Assembly: GCA_036258735.1 (NCBI GenBank)
Contig: DATADC010000022.1
Location: 1 to 16,449 of the forward strand
Direction: 5' to 3'
DNA length: 16,449 bases
DNA from: JAPSGM01 sp036258735
Lineage (GTDB): Bacteria > Chloroflexota > Limnocylindria > QHBO01
How positions within the stretch are numbered: position 1 is the stretch's first letter; each line of letters begins with the position of its first letter. The notes under the pieces are model-generated. The model saw nothing but the letters and a program-made list of their open reading frames with translations. It had not been told where the DNA came from and did not search any database. The translations under genes were made by a program, and so were the position numbers. Shown one piece after another: positions 1 to 6,219 of the stretch.

Positions 1-1
1 C

Positions 2-358
2 GCCGCGTCGGAGCCCGCCGCCACGGAGCCCGCCTCGACGGCCGAGCCGGGCGAGGACGAGAAGAAGCCCGCCCGCCGGCGCCGGACGACGAAGAAAGCG
101 GATGCGGAACCCCAGCCTGACGCGCCCACGGAGGCGCCCGCCGGCGAGAAGCCGAAGCGGACGCGTAGCAGGTCCGCGGCGAGCGGCGGCGGCGACGAGG
201 CCAGCGCCCCTTCCGCCACGGGAGCTATGCGACGCTCACGCAAGAAGGCGGAGCAGCCGGCGGACTCTCCGAGCGAGCCTTCGGCTCCGGGCTCGGATGA
301 GGGCCAGGGGATCTGGGAGCGATTCCGCTCGGCGCGCGGGGGCAGCCGCTCGTCCTAG
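2..358 (+). CDS. 3' end of an unidentified gene with charged, disordered C-terminal tail
   Basis: An open frame runs from the window edge to TAG at 356-358, so the gene begins outside the window and only about 118 codons are visible. The visible part is almost entirely Ala/Pro/Glu/Lys/Arg, with basic clusters such as KKPARRRRTTKK and KPKRTRSRS alternating with acidic stretches. It closes with a short more ordered-looking end, GIWERFRSARGGSRSS. Such tails occur on DNA- or RNA-binding proteins (for example topoisomerase I in high-GC bacteria), but no folded domain is visible, so no function is assigned. It converges on the YtxH-like gene, with a hairpin between them at 385-409. The frame is preferred over overlapping frames because its composition is a typical charged linker and its stop lies just before the hairpin. 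Confidence 0.6.
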   Translation, partial: AASEPAATEPASTAEPGEDEKKPARRRRTTKKADAEPQPDAPTEAPAGEKPKRTRSRSAASGGGDEASAPSATGAMRRSRKKAEQPADSPSEPSAPGSDEGQGIWERFRSARGGSRSS

Positions 359-384
359 TGGGGCGCAAGCGAACGTGAGAGAAA

Positions 385-409
385 GAGCGGTCGGTCACCG
401 ACCGGGCTC
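385..409 (-). terminator. Hairpin terminator after the YtxH-like gene
   Basis: GGTCGG (389-394) pairs with CCGACC (398-403) around a TCA loop. The stem extends by GAGC (385-388) with GCTC (406-409) across a 2-base bulge. On the minus strand it begins 4 bases after the TGA of the YtxH-like gene and runs into a pyrimidine-rich tail (TCTTTCTCTC), as an intrinsic terminator should. It may also serve the converging upstream gene, but the plus-strand side has no T-tract. Confidence 0.6.
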
Positions 410-413
410 GCGC

Positions 414-1244
414 TCAGATCCTCTCTTCGCCCTCGGGCGTGGCGTCCACGGGCTCGATGGCCTCGACCGGCGCGGCGTCGTCGATCGCCTCGACTGGCTC
501 GACCGCGTCGATCGACTCGACCGGCTCGATCGGCTCGATCGGCTCGGTGACCGGACCGTCGGCGGGCTCGAAGGCGGAGACCGTGTCGATCGGCGCACCG
601 GTGTCGACGGGCTCCGCGGGAGCATCCATGGGCGAGGCCGTGGCGTCGATGGCTGCCGAGACTCCGCCGTTGGTGGGCTCGCGCTGGAAGAGCGGGACCC
701 ATTCGCCGGCCTCTTCGCGTGCGCGCTCCGCCGCGTCGCGCGCCTTGACCGCCAGCTCGTCTCGCATCTCGCGGCCGGGCTTCGGCGTGGTCAGCAAGGC
801 GACGATCGCGCCCGCCGCGGCGCCCACCACGACCCCCAGGAGGAACGCCACCCAGTGACCCCGCTCGCGCCGCTTGCGGATACCCAGGCGCGCGGCAGCG
901 TCCTCGACCAACTCGCGGCCGGCGGGTATGGCCGCTGCCGTTGCACCGGCGGCCACGGTGCGCCGCTCCCAGAGGTCACGCAGGGTGGGACGAAGCTCCT
1001 TCTTCCAGGTCCGCCGGGACCACTTCACTGCGTCCTTGCCGGCGCGCCGGGCCGCTTTCTCGGCGTCCCGCCGCTGCGACTCCGTGTCGCGCCAGGCGTC
1101 GCCGGCGCGCGCCGAGACTGCCTCCGTCGCGTCCGCCACGGCGGCGGCCAGCTCGCGGCCGCGCCGCGCAATCTGGTCGGTCACGTCTGCCTCGAGCAGC
1201 CTCTCGACGGTGGATCGCACCTTCGTGGAGACGTCATCGGCCAT
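414..1244 (-). CDS. YtxH-like membrane protein with Glu-Pro-rich tail
   Basis: A 276-residue protein. The N-terminal ~120 residues are charged, Ala/Arg/Glu-rich and probably helical or coiled-coil. A single membrane segment follows, VAFLLGVVVGAAAGAIVALL, then TPKPGREMRDEL, the classic YtxH pattern (Gly-rich helix, then a proline and Gly-Lys/Arg-x-x-Arg-x-Glu-Leu). YtxH proteins are small stress-associated membrane proteins of unknown biochemical role. The last ~75 residues are acidic and Pro-rich, with repeated EPI/EPV units, which is unusual for the family. The ATG at 1244 is chosen because GAGGAGG lies 6 bases upstream. An in-frame ATG at 1295 and a longer frame to 1397 have no such site. 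The gene is divergent from holB across a 205-base spacer and ends in a hairpin terminator. Confidence 0.75.
   Translation of the reverse strand: MADDVSTKVRSTVERLLEADVTDQIARRGRELAAAVADATEAVSARAGDAWRDTESQRRDAEKAARRAGKDAVKWSRRTWKKELRPTLRDLWERRTVAAGATAAAIPAGRELVEDAAARLGIRKRRERGHWVAFLLGVVVGAAAGAIVALLTTPKPGREMRDELAVKARDAAERAREEAGEWVPLFQREPTNGGVSAAIDATASPMDAPAEPVDTGAPIDTVSAFEPADGPVTEPIEPIEPVESIDAVEPVEAIDDAAPVEAIEPVDATPEGEERI
444..545 (-). repeat. Degenerate Glu-Pro-Ile/Val coding repeat
   Basis: This stretch, read on the minus strand, encodes 34 residues built from EPI, EPV, EAI and ESI/DAV units. On the plus strand it appears as imperfect copies of a 6-9 base unit (CTCGAT/CTCGAC with GGCTCG). It looks like slippage-prone low-complexity coding DNA and may vary in copy number between strains. 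Confidence 0.6.
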
Positions 1245-1437
1245 GTCGTCCTCCTCGTCAAAGTCGGGCAGGGTGGGCGGCACGAAGTATGCCATCCAGG
1301 GGGTGCCGGCGCGATGCCAGACGAAGGCGGAGCCGGTTGCCAACCGGCCGCCAGCGCGGCGTACCCCGGGCATCCGACCGGCACCCGCAGGAAGCATTGA
1401 CCTTGGGGCCTCACCGGCCGCTTACCCGTCGCTTACC

Positions 1438-1443
1438 TATACT
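1438..1443 (+). promoter_or_regulatory. TATACT -10 element for holB, leaderless arrangement
   Basis: TATACT ends 6 bases before the holB ATG at 1450, so transcription would begin at or next to the A of the start codon. No Shine-Dalgarno sequence precedes the ATG. No -35 hexamer is found at normal spacing; TTGACC at 1397-1402 is too far upstream. The same TATACT plus 7 bases arrangement precedes the hydrolase gene at 15705. Confidence 0.5.
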
Positions 1444-1449
1444 CAGCCG

Positions 1450-2565
1450 ATGTCCGTACCGGAGCTCCAGGCCGGCTTCCTGAGCCTGGGACAGGCCTCT
1501 GCGCGCCGCGCCGTGGTGGAGGCCGCGTCCCGCGGACGGCTGGACCGCACGCTGCTCGTGCACGGTCCGCCAGGAGCGGGCAAGGGAGCCTTCGTCGACG
1601 ACCTGCTGGCCCTGCTGCTGTGCCATGCCGCCGCCCCAGCCGAGCGACCGTGCAACGCCTGTCGCGCCTGCCGCGACGCGCGCGCGCGGACCCATCCCGA
1701 CCTGGTCGTCGGGTCTCCGGAGCGCTGGAGGGAGTCCCGCGCGCAGGGCGAGAGCATCGTCGGCGTCGCACGTCGCTGGCTGCTGGAGACGGCCGGCGCC
1801 CCGATCGCGGGCCCTCGCCGAGTGTTGGTCGTCGAGGGCGTGGACCGCGCCAACGAGCAGATCCAGAACGTCCTGCTGAAGGCGCTGGAGGAGCCGACCC
1901 CGCGCCAGGTCTTCGTGCTGACGGCGGCGGACCCCGCACGGGTGCTCCCGACCATCCGTTCGCGCTCGCAGCCGCTGCGCGTCGGCTCGGTCGCGCACGA
2001 CGAGCTGGTGGCCTGGCTCGTGGACCGCGAGCGCCTCCCCGCCGACCAGGCGGACGCGCTGGCTCGCATCGCGCAGGGTCTGCCGGGCCGCGCCATCGGC
2101 TACGCCAGGCAGCCGGCGCTGGTCGAGTGGCGGCGGCGCACACAGGCGGAGCTGATGAGCCTGCTGTGGCGCGGGCCTGCCGATCGCTTCTCGTCCGTGC
2201 GCGACCTCCTCGACCAGGCGCCCGCCCAATCGAGCGCCGAGATCGAGGCCGCGCCGACCGAGGAGGGGAGTCGCGTGTCGAGCGCGGTGCAGCGGGCCGC
2301 GGCACTCTCGGTGATCGAGGCCTGGGAGGGGCTGGCGCGTGACCTGCTCGTGGCCGTGGCGGGGCGGCCTTCGCAGGCTGGCGCGAGCCAGCTGCTGACC
2401 GGACTCGACGAGGCGGCCAGGGCGCTGCGGCCCGCCGAGCTGGTCGGGTTCCTGAAGCTGCTCGAGCGGATCCGCGATGGCCTCGTCCAGAACGCCGCTC
2501 CGCGCCTCGCCCTGGAGGTGGCCATGCTGTCGTGGCCGCGCCCGCGGCGCGACGCTGCCAGGTGA
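1450..2565 (+). CDS. holB: DNA polymerase III delta' subunit (clamp loader)
   Basis: A 371-residue AAA+ protein that would help load the sliding clamp on DNA. Visible features are a P-loop GPPGAGKG (residues 39-46), a Cys cluster at about 58, 68, 71 and 74 (PCNACRAC) typical of the delta'/gamma zinc module, then THPDL, VLVVEGVDRAN (Walker B region), LLKALEEPTP (the most diagnostic family signature) and TIRSRSQ in place of the usual SRC motif. The C-terminal ~120 residues form the less conserved collar domain. The start at 1450 is chosen because the family N-terminus (LGQ..AR..) begins there and a TATACT -10 sits just upstream; the frame upstream encodes antisense of the YtxH gene. It is the first gene of a coupled operon, and its TGA overlaps the GTG of the acylphosphatase gene. 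Confidence 0.9.
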   Translation: MSVPELQAGFLSLGQASARRAVVEAASRGRLDRTLLVHGPPGAGKGAFVDDLLALLLCHAAAPAERPCNACRACRDARARTHPDLVVGSPERWRESRAQGESIVGVARRWLLETAGAPIAGPRRVLVVEGVDRANEQIQNVLLKALEEPTPRQVFVLTAADPARVLPTIRSRSQPLRVGSVAHDELVAWLVDRERLPADQADALARIAQGLPGRAIGYARQPALVEWRRRTQAELMSLLWRGPADRFSSVRDLLDQAPAQSSAEIEAAPTEEGSRVSSAVQRAAALSVIEAWEGLARDLLVAVAGRPSQAGASQLLTGLDEAARALRPAELVGFLKLLERIRDGLVQNAAPRLALEVAMLSWPRPRRDAAR

Positions 2566-2846
2566 AGCGCCAGCGGTTGACGGCGCGCATCACCGGCCGG
2601 GTCCAGGGGGTCGGCTTCCGGTGGTGGGCGCGCTCCCGCGCCGAGGCGCTCGACCTCACCGGCTGGGTGAAGAACGACGCCGACGAGCGGTCGGTGACCG
2701 TGGTGGCCGAGGGTGACCGGGAGCGGCTGGACGAGCTGGAGCGGCTCTTGCGCATCGGTCCGGCGTCCGCCCGGGTGGAAGGGGTTGATGCGCGACGTGA
2801 GCCGGCATCCGGAGGCTTCGAGCGCTTCGAGATCAGCCCTCAATGA
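2562..2846 (+). CDS. acyP: Acylphosphatase
   Basis: A 94-residue protein, the normal size for this family, which hydrolyses carboxyl-phosphate bonds of small acyl phosphates in the cytoplasm. The signature GRVQGVGFR ends in the phosphate-binding Arg (residue 20), and GWVKND supplies the catalytic Asn (residue 38). The C-terminus FERFEISPQ matches the final beta strand of the fold. The start is taken as GTG at 2562, overlapping the holB stop in a GTGA junction. An ATG at 2532 would add ten residues inside holB and exceed the usual family length. The downstream gene starts within its stop codon (ATGA), so translation is probably coupled on both sides. Confidence 0.9.
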   Translation: MKRQRLTARITGRVQGVGFRWWARSRAEALDLTGWVKNDADERSVTVVAEGDRERLDELERLLRIGPASARVEGVDARREPASGGFERFEISPQ

Positions 2847-3205
2847 ACCCGCGCGTCATTGGCTGCGCGGTGATAAGCGTGGCCGCGTTCGTGGGGATGG
2901 GCGTGCTCGGCCTGTCCGTCGCCTTCCGCGACGCGGAGGGATGCCCCCCGAGCCTGCAATGGGCGGATCGAGCCTACCTCGCCCACGGCCAACTCGGCCC
3001 GTCACCCGACGTGGGCGGCGGCGACGCCTCCTACATCGGGTCCACCTTCTTCGGGCCGATCACCCGGCGCGCCTACGGCCCGCCCGGCAGCTCACCCTCG
3101 ACCGATGCCGCGGCACGGCCGCCGATCATCGCCCTCGACTGCGGGGATGGCACCTTCCGGACGTATCGATGGCGGGGCGAGCCACTGCCCACGGGGACGC
3201 TGTGA
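2843..3205 (+). CDS. Small membrane-anchored or secreted protein, unknown function
   Basis: A 120-residue protein with an N-terminal hydrophobic segment, roughly residues 5-27 (VIGCAVISVAAFVGMGVLGL), followed by a polar domain with two cysteines (GCPPSLQ and DCGDGT) that could form an extracytoplasmic disulfide. No lipobox at a convincing position and no recognised family. It is held in the operon by a 4-base ATGA overlap with acyP and a 4-base GTGA overlap with the lipid kinase gene, which argues that it is a real gene. Its co-expression with a lipid kinase suggests an envelope role, but that is inference only. Confidence 0.7.
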   Translation: MNPRVIGCAVISVAAFVGMGVLGLSVAFRDAEGCPPSLQWADRAYLAHGQLGPSPDVGGGDASYIGSTFFGPITRRAYGPPGSSPSTDAAARPPIIALDCGDGTFRTYRWRGEPLPTGTL

Positions 3206-4152
3206 CCGAGCGCCGTCCGATCCTGCTGCTGGTCAACCCCGAATCCGGCCGCAAGGTGGTGGCCCCCGCCCGCGAGGCGGACCAGGAGGCGCTCGAGCCC
3301 GGCGCGCTGCTGGCGGGGCTGGTGACGCGGGGCCTGAGCGCCGAGCTGCAGCTCCTCGAGGAGCACGACGATGCGGCGGCGCTCGCCGCCCGGGCAGCGT
3401 CGGCCGGCCGAGACGTGGTGGTGGCCGGCGGGGACGGGACGGTGGCGCCGGTAGCCGCGGCCCTCAGCCACGCGGACGCCACGCTGGGCATCGTGCCGAC
3501 CGGCTCGTGGAACAACGTGGCGGCCGCTTGCGGCGTCCCGACCGAGTTGGAGGCCGCGCTGGACGCCATCGCGCGAGGGCATACGTCGCGGATCGACGCG
3601 GGGCTGGCCTGGCACCCGGCCGAAGGCGCCGCCGGTTCCGACGACGACCCGCCGCCACCCGATGCCACGCGGTTCTTCGAGGCCGCCGGCGTCGGGCTGG
3701 ACGCGGCCGCCTTCGGCGCCACGCAGGTGGGCGAGAGGCGCGGATGGCTGGCAGCCGGGCGGCTGGCCTGGCGCGCGCTGCGCCGGCGCCGAACGCGGAT
3801 GCGCCTCAACGTCGACGGACGCCGGCTGCGGACAGCGGCGCCCGCGGTCACCGTCTTCAACGGGCCGTACATGGGCATTGGCTTGGCCGTCGCGCCGGAG
3901 GCTGACCCGACCGACGGCAAGCTGAACGTCATCGTGTTCTCGGGCATGACGACGCTCGACGTCCTGCGCCACTACCTGTCGGTGGCCGGCCGCCGACCGC
4001 AGCGCGAGCCGCGCACCAGCCGCCTCGAGGCCCGACGGATCACGATCAGCGGCATTCGCCGGGTGCTGCCCGCCCATGCGGACGGCCAATCCATCGGCAC
4101 CACGCCGGTCACGTTTGCGGTCGATCCGGGAGCGCTGCGCGTCTTCCGCTGA
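3202..4152 (+). CDS. Diacylglycerol/sphingosine kinase-family lipid kinase
   Basis: A 316-residue protein of the DAGK catalytic family (YegS/DgkB/BmrU-like), which phosphorylates a membrane lipid alcohol using ATP. The N-terminus ILLLVNPESGR is the family's first strand and turn. GGDGTV (residues 76-81) is the nucleotide-binding signature. PTGSWNNVA (about 99-107) replaces the more common GTxNDFA. The C-terminal part has FNGPYMGIG, the ADPTDGKLNVIVF strand and HADGQSI near the end, corresponding to the conserved D-G-E region with Gln in place of Glu. The GTG start at 3202 overlaps the previous stop. Last gene of the holB operon, it converges on the dGTPase gene with only 15 bases between and no visible terminator. 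Confidence 0.85.
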   Translation: MTERRPILLLVNPESGRKVVAPAREADQEALEPGALLAGLVTRGLSAELQLLEEHDDAAALAARAASAGRDVVVAGGDGTVAPVAAALSHADATLGIVPTGSWNNVAAACGVPTELEAALDAIARGHTSRIDAGLAWHPAEGAAGSDDDPPPPDATRFFEAAGVGLDAAAFGATQVGERRGWLAAGRLAWRALRRRRTRMRLNVDGRRLRTAAPAVTVFNGPYMGIGLAVAPEADPTDGKLNVIVFSGMTTLDVLRHYLSVAGRRPQREPRTSRLEARRITISGIRRVLPAHADGQSIGTTPVTFAVDPGALRVFR

Positions 4153-4167
4153 CCCTGGCGAAACCCG

Positions 4168-5193
4168 TCAGTCGGGGATCGCGTCCCAGCCCGCGTCGGT
4201 CCCGAACGCTCGCTCGTGGACCGCCAGCGCGTACCGGTCGGTCATGCCGGCGACGTAGTCCGCGACCTGGACGACGATCGGCGCCTCGTGCTCCCGGTAG
4301 CTGTCCGGGATCTGGTCCGGGTGCGCCAGGTGATGCTCCATCAGGTCGTGCAGGATGCCGATGGCGCGCTCCTGCCGCGCTCGCTGGGACGGCGACTGGT
4401 AGACCCGCTCGAACATGAAGTGGCGCAGCTCGTTCATGACTGCCAGCGTTTCGGCGTCCATCCGCACCTCGCCGGCCTGAAGCGAGTGCTCGATCACCGC
4501 CTCGATCATCTCGCCGATCCACAGCCGCCCCGGCGAGCCGAAGCGGGCCACGACGTCGGGAGGAAAGGCATCGGCGGCCAGCACGCCGGCACGCAGCGCG
4601 TCGAGCGCGTCGTGGGACAGGTAGGCGATCCGGTCGGCGTAGCGGACGCAGTACGCCTCCGGCGTGGCCGGCGGTGGAGTGATGCGCCAGGTGTGCGCGC
4701 GGATCCCGTCGCGCACCTCCCACGTCAGGTTCAGGTCCTCGAGGACCTCGAAGATGCGCACGCTCTGGGCGGCATGGTGCCAGCCGTCACGCTCGAAATA
4801 AGGCGACAGGGCCTCTTCCCCGGTATGGCCGAACGGCGTGTGCCCGACGTCGTGGCCCAGCGCGATGGCCTCGGTCAGCGCCTCGTTCAAGCCCAGGGCA
4901 GCAGCCAGCGAACGCGCGATCTGGGCCACCTGCAGCGTGTGGGTCAGCCGGGTGATGAAGTGGTCGCCGTCGGGGTGCAGGAAGACCTGCGTCTTGTGCT
5001 TGAGCCGGCGAAAGGCCTAGGCGTGAATTATGCGGTCGCGGTCGCGCTCGAAGGCGGTGCGGTAGCGATCTGGCTCCTCCGGACGGGGCCGTCCGCGCGA
5101 CGCGGCCGATCGGGTGGCGAGCGAGCTGAGGCGCTCCTCGTCGTGCTCGCGTGTGATGCGGTCGCGGCGGATGAAGCTCACGGCCGCGATCAT
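4168..5193 (-). pseudogene. dgt: Type-2 dGTP triphosphohydrolase gene interrupted by an in-frame TAG
   Basis: Read through, this frame encodes 341 codons matching the family that hydrolyses dGTP to deoxyguanosine and triphosphate. The N-terminal part has SRGRPRPEEPDRYRTAFERD then RDRIIHA. TAG follows at 5017-5019 (codon 59), and the frame resumes without loss as AFRRLKHKTQVF. Relatives carry Lys (AAG) there, so one base change explains the stop. The HD-domain metal ligands lie downstream: H85 in RLTHT, H114-D115 in GHDVGHTPFGH, and Asp in RYADRIAYLSHD. No ATG, GTG or TTG lies between the TAG and H85; the first is GTG at 4929, so a restart would lose H85. The N-terminal start is ATG 5193, with a poor TAGTCC -10 candidate 7 bases upstream. 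It may be a recent pseudogene, a consensus error or a readthrough gene. Confidence 0.8.
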
Positions 5194-5225
5194 GCTACTT
5201 GGACTAGGACTTCGCCACGTCCCGT

Positions 5226-5241
5226 TGGTCCGGCGCTTGCA
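5226..5241 (+). promoter_or_regulatory. Sigma-54-like -24/-12 element before the SRPBCC gene (candidate)
   Basis: TGGTCCG (5226-5232), four bases, then TTGCA (5237-5241). The invariant GG and GC are exactly 10 bases apart, and the -12 half is a perfect match, but the -24 half departs from TGGCACG at three positions. A start about 12 bases downstream would leave a ~65-base leader before the ATG at 5317. No rpoN gene is in the window, so this is a motif match only. Confidence 0.25.
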
Positions 5242-5316
5242 ACCCTCAAGGGGTGCGCGCGCCGTCACCGACCCGTGCGACCACCGCCCGTGCAATGACC
5301 ACCTGGAGGAAACCAG

Positions 5317-5781
5317 ATGAGCACCGTTGAGAAGTCGATCGACGTCAACGTCCCGATCAGCACCGCCTACAACCAGTGGACGCAGTTCGAGGAGTTCCCC
5401 CGCTTCATGGAGGGCGTCAAGTCGGTCACCCAGATCGACGACACCCACCTGCGCTGGGTGGCCGAGGTCGCCGGCAAGGACAAGGAGTGGGACGCGGAGA
5501 TCACCGAGCAGCATCCGGACGAGCGCGTGGCGTGGACCAGCATCAGCGGCGCCCGCAACGCCGGCGTGGTGACCTTCCACCGCCTGGACGACAATTCGAC
5601 GCGGATCATGCTGCAGCTGGACGCCGAGCCCGAGGGCCCCATCGAGAACGTGGGGGACTTCCTGGGGCTCCTCGACCGCCGCGTGCAGGGTGACCTGGAG
5701 CGCTTCAAGGAGTTCATCGAGTCGCGCGGCGCAGAGACTGGCGCCTGGCGAGGCGAGGTCGAGAGCCCGTCGGCGCGCTGA
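5317..5781 (+). CDS. SRPBCC (START/cyclase-dehydrase-like) family protein
   Basis: A 154-residue cytoplasmic protein with the helix-grip opening of the polyketide cyclase/dehydrase branch: VEKSIDVNVPISTAYNQWTQ then FPRFMEGVKSVTQIDD. WDAEITEQHPDERVAWTSISG and GVVTFHRLDDNSTRIMLQLD correspond to the following sheet strands. The long C-terminal helix (LLDRRVQGDLERFKEFIESR) is also typical. These proteins bind a hydrophobic ligand in many cases, and this subgroup is often found with stress-associated membrane genes; the actual ligand is unknown. ATG 5317 has GGAGGA at 5305-5310, 6 bases upstream. It is divergent from dgt across 123 bases and is followed after 15 bases by the acidic hypothetical gene. 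Confidence 0.85.
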   Translation: MSTVEKSIDVNVPISTAYNQWTQFEEFPRFMEGVKSVTQIDDTHLRWVAEVAGKDKEWDAEITEQHPDERVAWTSISGARNAGVVTFHRLDDNSTRIMLQLDAEPEGPIENVGDFLGLLDRRVQGDLERFKEFIESRGAETGAWRGEVESPSAR

Positions 5782-5796
5782 CGGCGGGTCCCCGTC

Positions 5797-6204
5797 ATGG
5801 ATGAAGGCGATCGCTCGCCCGATCGCGACGCGGCGGCCGATCGGCGTGCTGCGCCCGCGCCGCCAGCCGATGGCGAGGGCCTAGCCGCGCTGACCGGTGC
5901 GACCGGCAGCCTGACGCCGGACGACCCTGACGATGCGTTCGTCCCCGCCGAAACGCGCGAGATGTCCGATCCCGAGGCCGCGCGGGACATCACCGCTGCG
6001 TCGCACCGGCGACGGGAGGCGCGTGCCGAGGACGAGACGCTTTCGGGCAGCCCGATCGGCTACGGGTCGACCATGGGCCTGTCGGAGGCCGACTCGGCCT
6101 ACCGCGAGGAGAAGCACCTGCCCGACCCGCGGCGCGAGACCGGTCCCCGAGAGACGATCATCGGCGGGGACGTCGTCCGCTCGCCGGACGAGGAGCACCT
6201 CTAG
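5797..6204 (+). CDS. Acidic, disordered hypothetical protein
   Basis: A 135-residue protein rich in Asp, Glu, Arg, Ala and Pro with no membrane segment, cysteines or recognisable domain. The first ~50 residues are low-complexity. The second half is more varied, with SGSPIGYGSTMGLSEADSAY, EEKHLPDPRRETGPRETIIG and GDVVRSPDEEHL, and may carry a short conserved motif. The gene begins 15 bases after the SRPBCC stop and ends in TAG at 6202-6204. The ribosome-binding site is weak. Spacing and strand suggest co-transcription with the SRPBCC gene. I do not recognise a family; the coding call rests on codon-position GC pattern and context. Confidence 0.6.
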   Translation: MDEGDRSPDRDAAADRRAAPAPPADGEGLAALTGATGSLTPDDPDDAFVPAETREMSDPEAARDITAASHRRREARAEDETLSGSPIGYGSTMGLSEADSAYREEKHLPDPRRETGPRETIIGGDVVRSPDEEHL

Positions 6205-6219
6205 GCAGCCGGCGAGGCC

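Noticed and set aside
1304..1319. Sigma-54-like TGG/GC pair upstream of the YtxH gene
   Set aside because: GG-N10-GC spacing is met, but both halves are degraded beyond TGGCA; such pairs are frequent in GC-rich DNA.
1245..1397. N-terminal extension of the YtxH protein to ATG 1295 or the longer frame to 1397
   Set aside because: No ribosome-binding site for either; GAGGAGG directly precedes ATG 1244 and the extension has no family-like sequence.
102..1400. 432-codon plus-strand open frame across the YtxH region
   Set aside because: Arg/Gly/Asp-repeat composition typical of an antisense frame; the opposite strand has a clear membrane helix, strong RBS and terminator.
1397..1402. TTGACC as a -35 box for holB
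   Set aside because: It lies 35 bases from the TATACT element, twice the normal spacing, and no -10 exists at the proper distance.
5017..5019. Genome-wide reassignment of TAG to an amino acid
   Set aside because: TAG ends several other credible genes here (358, 6204, 11942, and minus-strand stops at 11059, 12233 and 14665).
5017..5580. 187-codon minus-strand frame read as an independent gene
   Set aside because: Only the last 58 codons resemble a protein, and these are the N-terminus of dgt; the rest is antisense to the SRPBCC gene.
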